Shown one piece after another: positions 50,764 to 60,700 of a DNA stretch of 64,000 bases. Below the pieces are notes generated by a model. That model worked only from the letters and a program-made list of their open reading frames with translations, searched no databases and was not told the DNA's origin. Both the position numbers and the translations under genes were made by a program. Within the stretch, counting starts at the first letter, position 1; the number at the start of each line of letters is the position of its first letter. The stretch lies in assembly GCA_020026195.1 (NCBI GenBank), contig JAHHQW010000005.1, forward strand, positions 1 to 64,000, in the 5' to 3' direction. This DNA is from Prevotella sp. Its GTDB lineage: Bacteria > Bacteroidota > Bacteroidia > Bacteroidales > Bacteroidaceae.

Positions 50764-53078
50764 AAGTATTCGGCACAGACTTTAACTCTGCCCGAATACT
50801 TAAACGTATAATTATTTATTTGAAAACTTATCATGCGTAGCTGTGCATACCTTCCGAGTATAAAATTAACACCGAAATATGTTACAAGTACCGAAATAAA
50901 TGCAATTATGCTGAATATATGAAAGAAGATAGGCTTGCGGAAAAATTCAAACGATTCGGCATGTAATGCCATTGCATATATAAGCATTGTTATTAAGGCC
51001 CAGGTTTCCTTTGGGTCCCAGCCCCAATAACGTCCCCATGAGACGTTTGCCCATACTGCTCCGATAAAAATTCCTATACCTAATAAAAACACGGCAGGAT
51101 ACAACAAAAGCATACTTGCATCCTTAAATGACCGAAGTACATTATCATCTTTATTTCTAGCATTATATATTACCAGTGCCATTATACCATTTAACATAAT
51201 GAACGAAAGTAAAGCATATGCAATCATTATAACCATAACATGCACACTAAGCAACGGAGATGACAACACGGGCATTAGAGGAGTTATTTGCGGATTGGAT
51301 ATTCCTAACATTGATACTATAAGTGCAAATCCTGTTATCAGGAATCCAAATGGACGTATGAACAAATACTTATTCCTAAATATTCCTGTAAGCAGAAGTG
51401 TACACCAAGCCATAAACTGCATTGTTTCATATCCATTAGAAAGAGGCAAATGCCCACTAATATATCCTCGCAGATACATAACAAAACTAAGATATACCCA
51501 AACTAAGATACCAATAACGTCTACGACCTTCTTTACATTATTATTTATTACTTTGTTTTTAATAAGTACACGACATATTAACAATAGCATTAACAATCCT
51601 AAAGTCACTACGAATATTGCAAGAAACCGTGTAAATTCAATTTTATTATACAGTTTTTCCGCATTAACTACAGATGGAGACGGAAGCATTCCTAAAGATT
51701 TCTTTTCTTGATATTTCTTGATTTTCTCTATTATAAGTTCTGCTTCATCCCAGTTCTGCATAAGAATCTTTTCATTAAGATAGTCTAATGATTTACGTAC
51801 AAAGACCCATTCTTTATGTTCAAGATCCGACGGCAAATGTCCAACATGATTATACCATTTTAATCCTTTACCGTTTGGCATAACATGTGGAAATATTTTC
51901 ATTGAAGCACCTGTTGCGACCTGACTTACTATAACAAATTTTTCATCAGCCTCGACAAATCCCCTTTTATCAGCAACATCGTCTCCCTTACGTATTTCAT
52001 CAAGAGTATTTTGAAGACAATATTCATTTTGCGAGGTAAAATAATCAACGAGTGAAGCATAATCACCATCAATATGCATTATGTCACGAACAGCACTGCT
52101 CTTAATTTCAATTATTGGTTCATTCTTCCAACTATCATAATAGAACATCCAACCTGTAAGCACCTGCTCTGCTGTCAATCCTTTATATCTATCACTTCCA
52201 TATATTTTTCGCGTAAATTCGCGTGCAAAAGTCTGCACAGGACAAACTCTCTCATTATAAAATATATACAAATCGCCAAATGACTCTGCTACTTCTACTG
52301 GCAACACGTCAGGAAGTTTTTTCTCTGAAGCTGATACTTGAGTACTACCAAACAGTAAAACAAACAGAGTACTTAAAACCAATCCTTTTGTTGACAACTT
52401 ATGCAAAAGGATACGGAAATTAGACTTACGAGAACATACGTACATTATAAATGACAATAACAATAAAACATATCCGGTATAAGTTATTGCTATTCCGTAC
52501 GGATCATACGACACGCTCAATATTGTAGTATCTTTGTAATAGCCCGTCTGATAGAAACGATAATTATCAAAAGAATATATTTTGTTCATAGATATTTGTC
52601 CTTCTTCACTTTCACTACTATCATCAGCTTTAACAAGAATACGACTGATGAAGTCCATCGGAGTGGAAGTTCCCTTATAATACTCTATATTAAAGTCCTT
52701 AAGAGTTATAACAAACGGAAGTTTATGGATTTTATCATTTTCATCAGAGAACTGATCTGTACTCTGTCCTACTGACAGCTGTATCTTACCACGCTCTGAA
52801 AAGCACCAGGTACTGAAAGCTCCCAATAAAATAACAAGTAACGAGAAATGAAGCATTAAGACTATACGTCTGCGGTATAGTTTACGTCGTAAGATATAAA
52901 TACACGACAATAATGTAAACAAGCACCATAATGATAAAAACAGCGATGATGAATAGAACAGCTCATGAGCAAATTTAGTTCCATACACTTTTTCGACAAT
53001 AGTGATACCCATCATCACAATAAGAAGAATTACCCAGGTTGTAAATACCGTGTATTTAAGTATTTTTGTAAAATTCAT
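50718..53078 (-). CDS. ccsBA: Cytochrome c synthase, ResB-CcsA fusion (CcsBA), likely frameshifted at the 3' end
   Basis: Moves haem across the inner membrane and attaches it to CxxCH sites of exported c-type cytochromes (System II). The frame encodes 786 residues: an N-terminal ResB-like part (~1-240, with a lumenal stretch), a periplasmic middle, and the CcsA part with about eight helices and the WWD haem motif WGRYWGWDPKETW. Family members end in a GGxHSYA motif. Here the last codons read LGRYAQLRM..., but removing one A from the GGAAGG at 50850-50855 gives LGGMHSYA and a stop at 50831-50833, for a normal length near 748 residues. The annotated frame continues 36 residues through the terminator. 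Real mutation or a base-call error. Fourth gene of the operon, 66 nt after the cytochrome gene. Confidence 0.85.
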   Translation of the reverse strand: MNFTKILKYTVFTTWVILLIVMMGITIVEKVYGTKFAHELFYSSSLFLSLWCLFTLLSCIYILRRKLYRRRIVLMLHFSLLVILLGAFSTWCFSERGKIQLSVGQSTDQFSDENDKIHKLPFVITLKDFNIEYYKGTSTPMDFISRILVKADDSSESEEGQISMNKIYSFDNYRFYQTGYYKDTTILSVSYDPYGIAITYTGYVLLLLSFIMYVCSRKSNFRILLHKLSTKGLVLSTLFVLLFGSTQVSASEKKLPDVLPVEVAESFGDLYIFYNERVCPVQTFAREFTRKIYGSDRYKGLTAEQVLTGWMFYYDSWKNEPIIEIKSSAVRDIMHIDGDYASLVDYFTSQNEYCLQNTLDEIRKGDDVADKRGFVEADEKFVIVSQVATGASMKIFPHVMPNGKGLKWYNHVGHLPSDLEHKEWVFVRKSLDYLNEKILMQNWDEAELIIEKIKKYQEKKSLGMLPSPSVVNAEKLYNKIEFTRFLAIFVVTLGLLMLLLICRVLIKNKVINNNVKKVVDVIGILVWVYLSFVMYLRGYISGHLPLSNGYETMQFMAWCTLLLTGIFRNKYLFIRPFGFLITGFALIVSMLGISNPQITPLMPVLSSPLLSVHVMVIMIAYALLSFIMLNGIMALVIYNARNKDDNVLRSFKDASMLLLYPAVFLLGIGIFIGAVWANVSWGRYWGWDPKETWALITMLIYAMALHAESFEFFRKPIFFHIFSIIAFISVLVTYFGVNFILGRYAQLRMISFQINNYTFKYSGRVKVCAEYFFYVPFTVLLLSVSF
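50764..50801 (-). terminator. Terminator of the porin-imelysin-cytochrome operon
   Basis: Ten-base stem AAGTATTCGG (50764-50773) pairs with CCGAATACTT (50792-50801); on the minus strand seven T follow. It lies downstream of the canonical ccsBA stop (50831-50833) but inside the frameshift-extended frame. Confidence 0.93.
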
Positions 53079-53144
53079 ATATGTTTATAAAAAAGCAGAT
53101 AGTAAGCCCATAAGAGCTTACCACCTGCTTATAATAGAAATATT

Positions 53145-54740
53145 CTATATAGATTCAATAAATTCCACTATCGCGTCACGGTCATCCTTGCTAAGCTTGC
53201 GGAATTTTTCAGTAGTCCAGCGAGCATCACTTTCTGGAGATCCATGCCACATGATAGCTTCGATAACAGTCTTAGCACGACAGTCATGCAGACGTTCTGC
53301 TGCACCTGTACACTTAAGACTAAGTCCTCTACCCCACAATGGTGTTGTACGACACCAACCTGTACGGATATCATTCTTCATATGCAGACGATGCTGAATA
53401 AGGTCTGTATACGGCCATATCTTCTGGTGCGGATAACGAGGAAGAACATTGCTACCCTTTTCAAAGAATCCATTAGGATCATCATAATCATCATCACCTG
53501 TTGTCCATGTCGGACGATGACATGTTGCGCATCCGAGCTCATTAAAGAGTTTCTTACCACGCTGAACTTTAGGATCATCAACATTACGTGCAGCAGGAAC
53601 AGCAAGACCACGATGCCAAATCATCAAATCTCTGAATTCATCATCGCTCATCTCTGCCGGAAGATCCTTTGCTAAAAGGAAATCATAGATATCCTTTTCT
53701 ACATCACCGCTAATCTTACGTTCAGGATAGTATCTGTAGAATTCCTTCTGTACATCAGGATCTTGAGATGCAACCCTTGCATAAGTCTCAGTCATATAGT
53801 GATAACGACGGTCACTACGTGTCACATTAGTAATATTCCATATAGCATTTGCGCCAGGACCATCTTGAAGCGGTCCACGTGTCAGACCATATGTGAACTT
53901 TTTAGGCCATTTATTTTGATAAAGAGATGCCCAGTCACCATTAGCCCATATTGCAGGGTTATGTTTTACACCATGTTTCTCTTGATTGATGTATTCTGCC
54001 TTAAGATCTTCTGCAGAGATTGCATCAAGCAGACCTGTACCATAGATACCGATTGTTGATTCCATTCTTACAACAAGATCAGCAGGATCCAACGGCTTGC
54101 CCTTTACTTCAAGTGGTACATAGAATGCTTCAGCTGGAATCTTTATCTCAGGATATGTTAAATCATATGTCTCACCATCAGGGAACTTATTGTTCCATTC
54201 ATCAGTATAGTGAAGCCATTGTAAATCAATTTGTGTCTCATCTACAGGTGCTTTAAAAGGATATACAGCCTGTGTCTGAGGCATACCAGTCAGAGATGTA
54301 ACGAAATTGTCATTACGGTCAGTAAGGACAAGCATCGAACCATTACCAAAAGTGTTACTGTCATACTTCTTTTCTTGTCTGCGGCCATGACCATAACCTG
54401 GATGACATGCAATACAAGAATTACGCAGATAAAGTGGGCCGAGTCCCTGTCGCTGAGCATTTGGTTCAGCAGACTTTACGACAAAGATGTCTTCAAAAAA
54501 GCCCTCACCACTCAAAAAGCGTTCTGCCAATACGGGGTCATTATCAACTGCCGGTGTAGACTGTTCAAAAGCAGATGACGTCCAGTTAAAACTGGTACCT
54601 AATTTACCACCAGAGTACCATTCTTCTGAAAGTTCCTCCTGCGGTTTATTGTTTTCACCTTTCGGTTCATCGTCATCACTACATGACGATGTACCGAAAA
54701 GTAAAAGAAACATTCCTATATAATAATATTTTCTATTCAT
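53145..54740 (-). CDS. Di-heme oxidoreductase lipoprotein (DHOR/DUF1111 family)
   Basis: A 531-residue c-type cytochrome related to di-heme peroxidases (PF06537). It has a lipobox TSSC (Cys20) followed by SDDDE, and two haem-attachment sites, CIACH (109-113) and CATCH (404-408). Members occur beside imelysins in many proteobacteria and Bacteroidota; their electron partner is not known. The acidic run right after Cys20 matches the surface-export signal of Bacteroidota lipoproteins, so the protein may sit outside the cell. It is encoded 10 nt after the imelysin gene, and the haem-attachment gene follows it. Confidence 0.9.
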   Translation of the reverse strand: MNRKYYYIGMFLLLFGTSSCSDDDEPKGENNKPQEELSEEWYSGGKLGTSFNWTSSAFEQSTPAVDNDPVLAERFLSGEGFFEDIFVVKSAEPNAQRQGLGPLYLRNSCIACHPGYGHGRRQEKKYDSNTFGNGSMLVLTDRNDNFVTSLTGMPQTQAVYPFKAPVDETQIDLQWLHYTDEWNNKFPDGETYDLTYPEIKIPAEAFYVPLEVKGKPLDPADLVVRMESTIGIYGTGLLDAISAEDLKAEYINQEKHGVKHNPAIWANGDWASLYQNKWPKKFTYGLTRGPLQDGPGANAIWNITNVTRSDRRYHYMTETYARVASQDPDVQKEFYRYYPERKISGDVEKDIYDFLLAKDLPAEMSDDEFRDLMIWHRGLAVPAARNVDDPKVQRGKKLFNELGCATCHRPTWTTGDDDYDDPNGFFEKGSNVLPRYPHQKIWPYTDLIQHRLHMKNDIRTGWCRTTPLWGRGLSLKCTGAAERLHDCRAKTVIEAIMWHGSPESDARWTTEKFRKLSKDDRDAIVEFIESI

Positions 54741-54750
54741 TTATTTATTT

Positions 54751-55956
54751 TTACATATTTTCCTGAAGCCATGAAGCAACTTCTTCAAGCTTTGCGTTCA
54801 AAGCCTGACAAGATTCAATAGCTTCTTTGTTTTCTTCGGCTCCGAGGTGATCACGGAACGGATATATAATTGTACCTATACCTGTTGTTCCATCTTCACC
54901 AATACAATATTCAATAGCATGCTTGAGTTCCTCTGCAAGTTTAGAATTCTTGTTCTTAAGATATGTATAAACTGAATTCTGTTCATTACGGAGATTACCA
55001 TCTGCGATACCACCCATGATTACATTCTGGATACCACGTATATTATCCTGGAAGTCTGCCTTAGAGTTAAAGCTATACCATGACTCAACATCAAGAACAT
55101 CCTGACTCTTTACAGGGTCTGAAATCTTTGTATCACCTACTTCTGATGCAATACCGAAACAACCCTTATCAGACTTGATGAGTTCTACAAGAGCTTCAAG
55201 CTGTGTTCTATAACGGCTACCCGGCTGACCTGCATTAATAAAGTTCATCTTGAAAGCTCCATCAGGAACTGCGTCTGCAGCTTCAAGAATATCTTTCTTT
55301 GCCTGGCTGATTGTCTCGAAGCCATTCCATGAAGCTTCAAGGATTATGCACTGGAGACTCAGGTCACCTGATACAGCATAAGCGAACTTTGCAAGATTTG
55401 ATGTAATTTCCTCTACAGGCTTTGCTTTACCATCCTTATAAATTACATATTCAAGAGCATGGAAACCGCAAAGGCCACCTGAACCGAGGTTTGTTGTGAT
55501 ATATTCTGCATCAAGTTTATCCATAATTTCAGGACTTGCGAGCAAATTGTCAAGCTTAGCTTTATCCAAAGGCCATGAGTCAATGTGCGGGTCAATACCC
55601 ATAATATTTGCCGGGCCTAACAGGAAAGCCTCGCTGCGCTCCCACCATACACGTGAAGCGATCCATGCGTCACAAGCCTTCTGAACATCATCAATTGTTG
55701 CATTGTTTGCCTGAACCTTTGTGTAAAGATTCTCACAAGCATTTTCAAGAATAATAGAAGCGTCAGCCAAACGATGATATGTTGCCACTACTGTATTTTC
55801 TGCATACTGCTTAAGAATTGCAGAGAGATGCTCATCAACAACTTCTGTCGATTCTCCATTGTTGTTGTCATCATCATCATCACTACAAGAAGTGAAGCCT
55901 ACTGTAAGACCAAGCAGAGCGAAAAGATACAGAGGCAATTTTAAAAACTTTTTCAT
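54751..55956 (-). CDS. Imelysin family lipoprotein (M75/EfeO-like)
   Basis: A 401-residue imelysin-type protein (PF09375). Lipobox FTSC (Cys24), then SDDDDDNNN, a strong match to the surface-export signal. The helical-bundle domain (~40-400) carries the GxHxxE motif GFHALE (164-169), which in this family marks a probable metal-binding site; peptidase activity is not supported for most members. Imelysins are iron-regulated and belong to the same superfamily as EfeO, so a role in iron or haem uptake is likely. It lies 25 nt after the porin gene and 10 nt before the cytochrome gene. Confidence 0.9.
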   Translation of the reverse strand: MKKFLKLPLYLFALLGLTVGFTSCSDDDDDNNNGESTEVVDEHLSAILKQYAENTVVATYHRLADASIILENACENLYTKVQANNATIDDVQKACDAWIASRVWWERSEAFLLGPANIMGIDPHIDSWPLDKAKLDNLLASPEIMDKLDAEYITTNLGSGGLCGFHALEYVIYKDGKAKPVEEITSNLAKFAYAVSGDLSLQCIILEASWNGFETISQAKKDILEAADAVPDGAFKMNFINAGQPGSRYRTQLEALVELIKSDKGCFGIASEVGDTKISDPVKSQDVLDVESWYSFNSKADFQDNIRGIQNVIMGGIADGNLRNEQNSVYTYLKNKNSKLAEELKHAIEYCIGEDGTTGIGTIIYPFRDHLGAEENKEAIESCQALNAKLEEVASWLQENM

Positions 55957-55981
55957 GTTGTTATAAATTTGTTAGTTTGTA

Positions 55982-57313
55982 TTATTTAATAAATATTCCA
56001 GAATAAGCTACACCTAATGCTACACTGGGCTCATTGTTGAATTTGCTATCAAGTATACGATTTGAATATTCAGCCTTAACTACAATATCCTTAATAGGAT
56101 GATAGTTCAGACCAAATGCTACACGCTGACGCTTCCATTGTTCTTCGTCGAGCAATTTCTGACCCTTTGTATTGTTTCCCATACTGTGCATAGAGTCGTA
56201 ATAATCGTAACGTCCGTAAACATACATTTTCTGTCCGTCATCTTTAAGTGTAGGGATTTGAGAAAATATATCGTAACCTACCTCTACACCTGCACTGATA
56301 GCATTCTTTGCTACATTAGTTCCCGGAGAAATTCCATATCCTTTCAATCCTGCATTTGATTCTGAAATCTTTCCAGAATCAGAAAGATATCCATAAAGGA
56401 AGCTACCACGTGCTATCCAGTTATAGGCATTATAGTTAAAATCAAATGAGCCTAAAATAACTGTTCCGTTTAAGCCATCACTCTTTTTAGTCTTCTTGAG
56501 AGAGTTGCTTGCACTGTTACCAAAATAGCCGCTCAGTCCGAGTCTCAATCCTTTAATAGAATAATTATCTATACGTACAACACCTGCATATGAATTAGCA
56601 ATCTTAAATTCATACGGACTTCCTGCTCCACCTTTGATCCAGTTCTTTGCACCAAATCTATCTGCATCCAGACCGGCAATGAACTGTGCTTCATAACGCC
56701 AGTCACCAAGACGTCCCCATAAACTTACACCTGTTTCATGCCATGTACAGGGGATAATAGAACTTTCGCCTTCAGGACGATATACTCCGAAGAACTCGTT
56801 AGGGTTATGGTGTCCATTCGTAAGTCCGACAGGTACTATGATGTGACCCATTCTCAAATTTATAGCTCTTGAGAAACTTTTCTGTATCCAGAATTGCTCA
56901 AGTGCAACCTCACCACCACGTTCTATCTCAGACTCATATTCACCTGTTTCTTCCTCTTCGATTTCAACAGCACTTTCCGTACCACCATGCTCGAATTCTA
57001 TTTCTGTTCCAAGAGTCCAACCCTTACCGAAATCATAACCAAGGAATATTACTACATGGGGGAGATCAAAACGACCATGACTGTCATCATCTTTATACTT
57101 ATCGGCCATAGTATAACGGTGCCAACTGTCACTATAAAAATTCCTGGCCATTACAGCCTCGCCATAACCACCAAGTGTAAGACGTGATTTCTTAGGTGAT
57201 TTTTCTTCAATATCTTCATTAGAAGATGATACGCTCTTATTTTGCTGCTCTGCGAAACCAGGGGTTACCGAACAACATAAAAAGAATGTTAAAAAAAGAA
57301 GTGCTATTCTCAT
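55982..57313 (-). CDS. Porin-like outer-membrane beta-barrel protein
   Basis: A 443-residue predicted outer-membrane barrel. Signal peptide ~1-22 (ending GFA-EQ); a short Ser/Glu-rich linker (~23-40); then repeated amphipathic beta strands with many Gly, Tyr and Trp, e.g. LTLGGYGEAVMARNFYSD, and a final GVAYSGIFIK. No plug or TonB box is seen, so it is a porin rather than a TonB receptor. The start at MRIALLFL (57313) gives the signal peptide; the open frame continues 18 codons into the promoter region. First gene of the four-gene operon. Confidence 0.75.
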   Translation of the reverse strand: MRIALLFLTFFLCCSVTPGFAEQQNKSVSSSNEDIEEKSPKKSRLTLGGYGEAVMARNFYSDSWHRYTMADKYKDDDSHGRFDLPHVVIFLGYDFGKGWTLGTEIEFEHGGTESAVEIEEEETGEYESEIERGGEVALEQFWIQKSFSRAINLRMGHIIVPVGLTNGHHNPNEFFGVYRPEGESSIIPCTWHETGVSLWGRLGDWRYEAQFIAGLDADRFGAKNWIKGGAGSPYEFKIANSYAGVVRIDNYSIKGLRLGLSGYFGNSASNSLKKTKKSDGLNGTVILGSFDFNYNAYNWIARGSFLYGYLSDSGKISESNAGLKGYGISPGTNVAKNAISAGVEVGYDIFSQIPTLKDDGQKMYVYGRYDYYDSMHSMGNNTKGQKLLDEEQWKRQRVAFGLNYHPIKDIVVKAEYSNRILDSKFNNEPSVALGVAYSGIFIK

Positions 57314-57338
57314 GTGATATACATTTAAAAATATGTTG

Positions 57339-57346
57339 CAAAGGTA
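57339..57346 (-). promoter_or_regulatory. Likely -7 element of the porin-imelysin-cytochrome operon
   Basis: Minus strand TACCTTTG, 26 nt before the porin start, with TTTG 18 nt further upstream (57365-57368), one or two bases short of the usual spacing. A second TATTTTTG (57365-57372) overlaps that -33. Confidence 0.55.
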
Positions 57347-57372
57347 TATATAAGAGATTTTATACAAAAATA

Positions 57373-57672
57373 CCTAATTTAGGGTATTTATTTCAACCTT
57401 ACAGTTAAAATCACTAATATTTAATTATTTTTAGGTATATAGAATTAAGTAATATTCTATAAATATCATATTTTCTACTGATATTATCTCGTGCAAATAC
57501 GATTTTTAATTATTATATATTAAAATAAACTTAAAATATCAATCATATTACTAAAATAAAAGTAAAGTTTTTTCCCTCGTTGTTCAGTTAATGATTAAAT
57601 CTTCAAGCTGCAATATTAATAATATATAAATTTTTAATTACTAATATTTAGTTAACAAAATCTATTATACAA
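57373..57672. other. Gene-free AT-rich spacer between rpoC and the porin operon
   Basis: About 300 bp, very AT-rich, with no gene or RNA recognised. It separates the rpoC terminator from the promoter region of the next operon. Confidence 0.55.
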
Positions 57673-57719
57673 AAAAGGTGGAACCTCCAGGATTTCCATC
57701 CCAAAAAGCTCCACCTTTT
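57673..57719 (-). terminator. Terminator of rpoBC
   Basis: Ten-base stem AAAAGGTGGA (57673-57682) pairs with TCCACCTTTT (57710-57719); the minus-strand hairpin ends in a T run. Confidence 0.92.
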
Positions 57720-57738
57720 ATATTAAAACATTCAATCT

Positions 57739-60700
57739 TTACTGTTGTATATCTTCTGCCTTGTTTTCATCATCAGAATATTCCACGATGTTTTCTTTAT
57801 TAGCCATCATTCTGTCATATTCTTCTCGAGAACCAACAATAAGTTTATCAAATTGTCTCAGACCAGTACCGGCAGGAATAAGATGTCCGCAGATAACATT
57901 TTCCTTCATGCCTTCCAGATAATCTACCTTTCCGCGAATTGCAGCTTCATTCAGAACCTTTGTTGTTTCCTGGAACGAAGCAGCACTCATGAAGCTCTTT
58001 GTCTGTAATGCAGCACGTGTGATACCCTGAAGTATCTGTGTTGATGTTGCAGCAACTACGTCACGAACCTTTACAATATTAAGATCTTGACGCTTAAGCT
58101 TAGAGTTTTCGTCACGCAAACGACGTGAAGTAATTATCTGACCTTTCTTGAGAGTTTCGCTGTCACCTGCATCAGTAACAACTTTCTTACCCCAAATTCT
58201 ATCGTTTTCTTCAACAAAGTCAAGCTTGTCAACAATCTCCTGTTCAAGGAACGAAGTATCACCAGGATCATTAATCTTAACCTTACGCATCATCTGACGA
58301 ACGATAATTTCAAAGTGCTTATCGTTAATCTTAACACCCTGCAGACGATAAACGTCCTGAACCTCGTTAACGATGTATTCCTGAACTGCAGTAGGACCTT
58401 TGATGGCAAGGATATCACCAGGTGTAATAACACCATCTGAAAGCGGTGTTCCTGCACGCACGGCATCATGTTCCTGTACAAGAATCTGCTTGCTAAGACT
58501 TACGAGATAGCTGCGCTGTTCACCTGTTTTACTTGTTACGATAATCTCACGGTTACCACGTTTTACCTTACCCATTGATATTTCACCATCAATTTCAGAT
58601 ACAACGGCAGGATTAGACGGGTTACGTGCCTCGAACAATTCTGTTACTCGTGGAAGACCACCGGTGATATCACCAGCCTTACCTACGGCACGTGGAATCT
58701 TTACAAGTGTAGCACCAGTTGAAACCTTCTGTCCATCTTCAACTACAACGTGACCACCTACAGGGAAACTGTATGTTCCGATAACCTGACCATTCTCATC
58801 AAGGATATCACATGTAGGAACTTTACTCTTATCCTTAGATTCTGTTATAATCTTTTCTGTAAGACCTGTCGTATCATCAGTCTCGGCACGGAATGTAACA
58901 CCTGCGATAACATCATTGAACTTAAGAGTACCCTCATATTCAGTAACGATTACGGCATTGAACGGGTCCCACTTAGCAATCTTATCACCCTTCTCAACTT
59001 CTGCGTCCTCATAACGATACAATGTAGAACCATAAGGAACGTTCATTGTAGAAAGAACGATGTTTGTCTTAGGATCGATAAACTTAACTTCAGCAAGACG
59101 GCTTACTACCATCTGGCAGTCTACTGCTTCACCATCGTTATCTTCAACAAAAGGAACAGTACGGAGTTCGTCAAATTTGATGATACTCTTGTTACGTGCA
59201 ATAATTGTCGCATTAGCTGCAGCGTTAGAAGCAACACCACCGGCATGGAACGTACGAAGAGTAAGCTGTGTACCAGGTTCACCAATAGCCTGAGCTGCAA
59301 TGACACCGACAGCTTCACCGATCTGTACCATACGACTTGTAGCAAGGTTACGTCCGTAACACTTCATACATACACCGTGTTTACTTTCACAGGTAAGTAC
59401 TGAACGTATCTCTACGCTTTCGATAGCGCTACGATCAATTATTCTTGCTTCAGCCTCTCTAATTTCCTCACCTGACTTCACGATGATTTCACCTGTTTCA
59501 GGATTGATGATGTCATGTACAGATACACGACCGAGAATTCTTTCCTCTAGAGAAGAAATAACCTCATCACCGCTCTTCAATGCTGAACAAACAAGTCCAC
59601 GGAGTGTTCCACAATCTTCTTCTGTAATAATGACATCATGTGAAACGTCAACGAGTCTTCGTGTAAGGTAACCAGCATCGGCAGTCTTCATCGCGGTATC
59701 AGCAAGACCTTTACGAGCACCGTGAGATGCAATAAAGTATTCAAGCACAGACATACCTTCCTTAAAGTTAGAAAGGATAGGGTTCTCAATAATCTGATGA
59801 CCTTCTGCACCTGCTTTCTGAGGCTTAGCCATCAAACCACGGATACCTGAAAGCTGTTTGATCTGGTCCTTAGAACCACGGGCTCCTGAATCGAGCATCA
59901 TGAACACAGCATTGAATCCCTGATCGGCTTCTGTCATTTCCTTAAGAAGGATATCACCGATATTAGCATTTACATGTGTCCATGTATCAATTACCTGATT
60001 ATAACGTTCGTTGTCGGTAATGAAACCCATGTTATAATTGTCGGTAATCTGCTTAACTTCATCCATACCTTTCTTAATAAGACCCTCTTTCTCTGGTGGA
60101 ATAATAATATCACCAAGGTTGAATGAAAGTCCTGCAAGGTATGCCATCTTATAACCTAAGTTCTTGATTCCGTCGAGGAATGTACATGCACGTGCAAAAC
60201 CAACAGCCTTTATAACGTCAGCGATGATGTTACGCAAACTCTTCTTTGAGATAATCTGGTTTACATATCCTACTTCATCCGGAATAATTCCATTTACGAT
60301 AACTCTTCCGACAGAAGTCTTTACTATATTTTCGATATGCTCTCCGTTCTCATTTATGTCATTAACCTTAACCTTTACTTCGGCATGTAAGTCGCACTGA
60401 CCTTCATTATATGCAATAATTGCTTCTTCAGGACCATAGAAAGAAAGACCTTCTCCCTTTGCTCCCGGACGAATCTTTGTAATATAATAGAGTCCGAGCA
60501 CCATATCCTGTGAAGGTACTGTAATAGGAGCACCATTTGCAGGGTTAAGGATATTATGACTCTGGAGCATCAGAATCTGTGCTTCGAGCACTGCCTCGTT
60601 ACTTAAAGGAAGATGAACAGCCATCTGGTCACCATCGAAGTCGGCATTGAATGCTGTACATGCCAGAGGATGGAGCTGAATTGCTTTTCCTTCGATAAGT

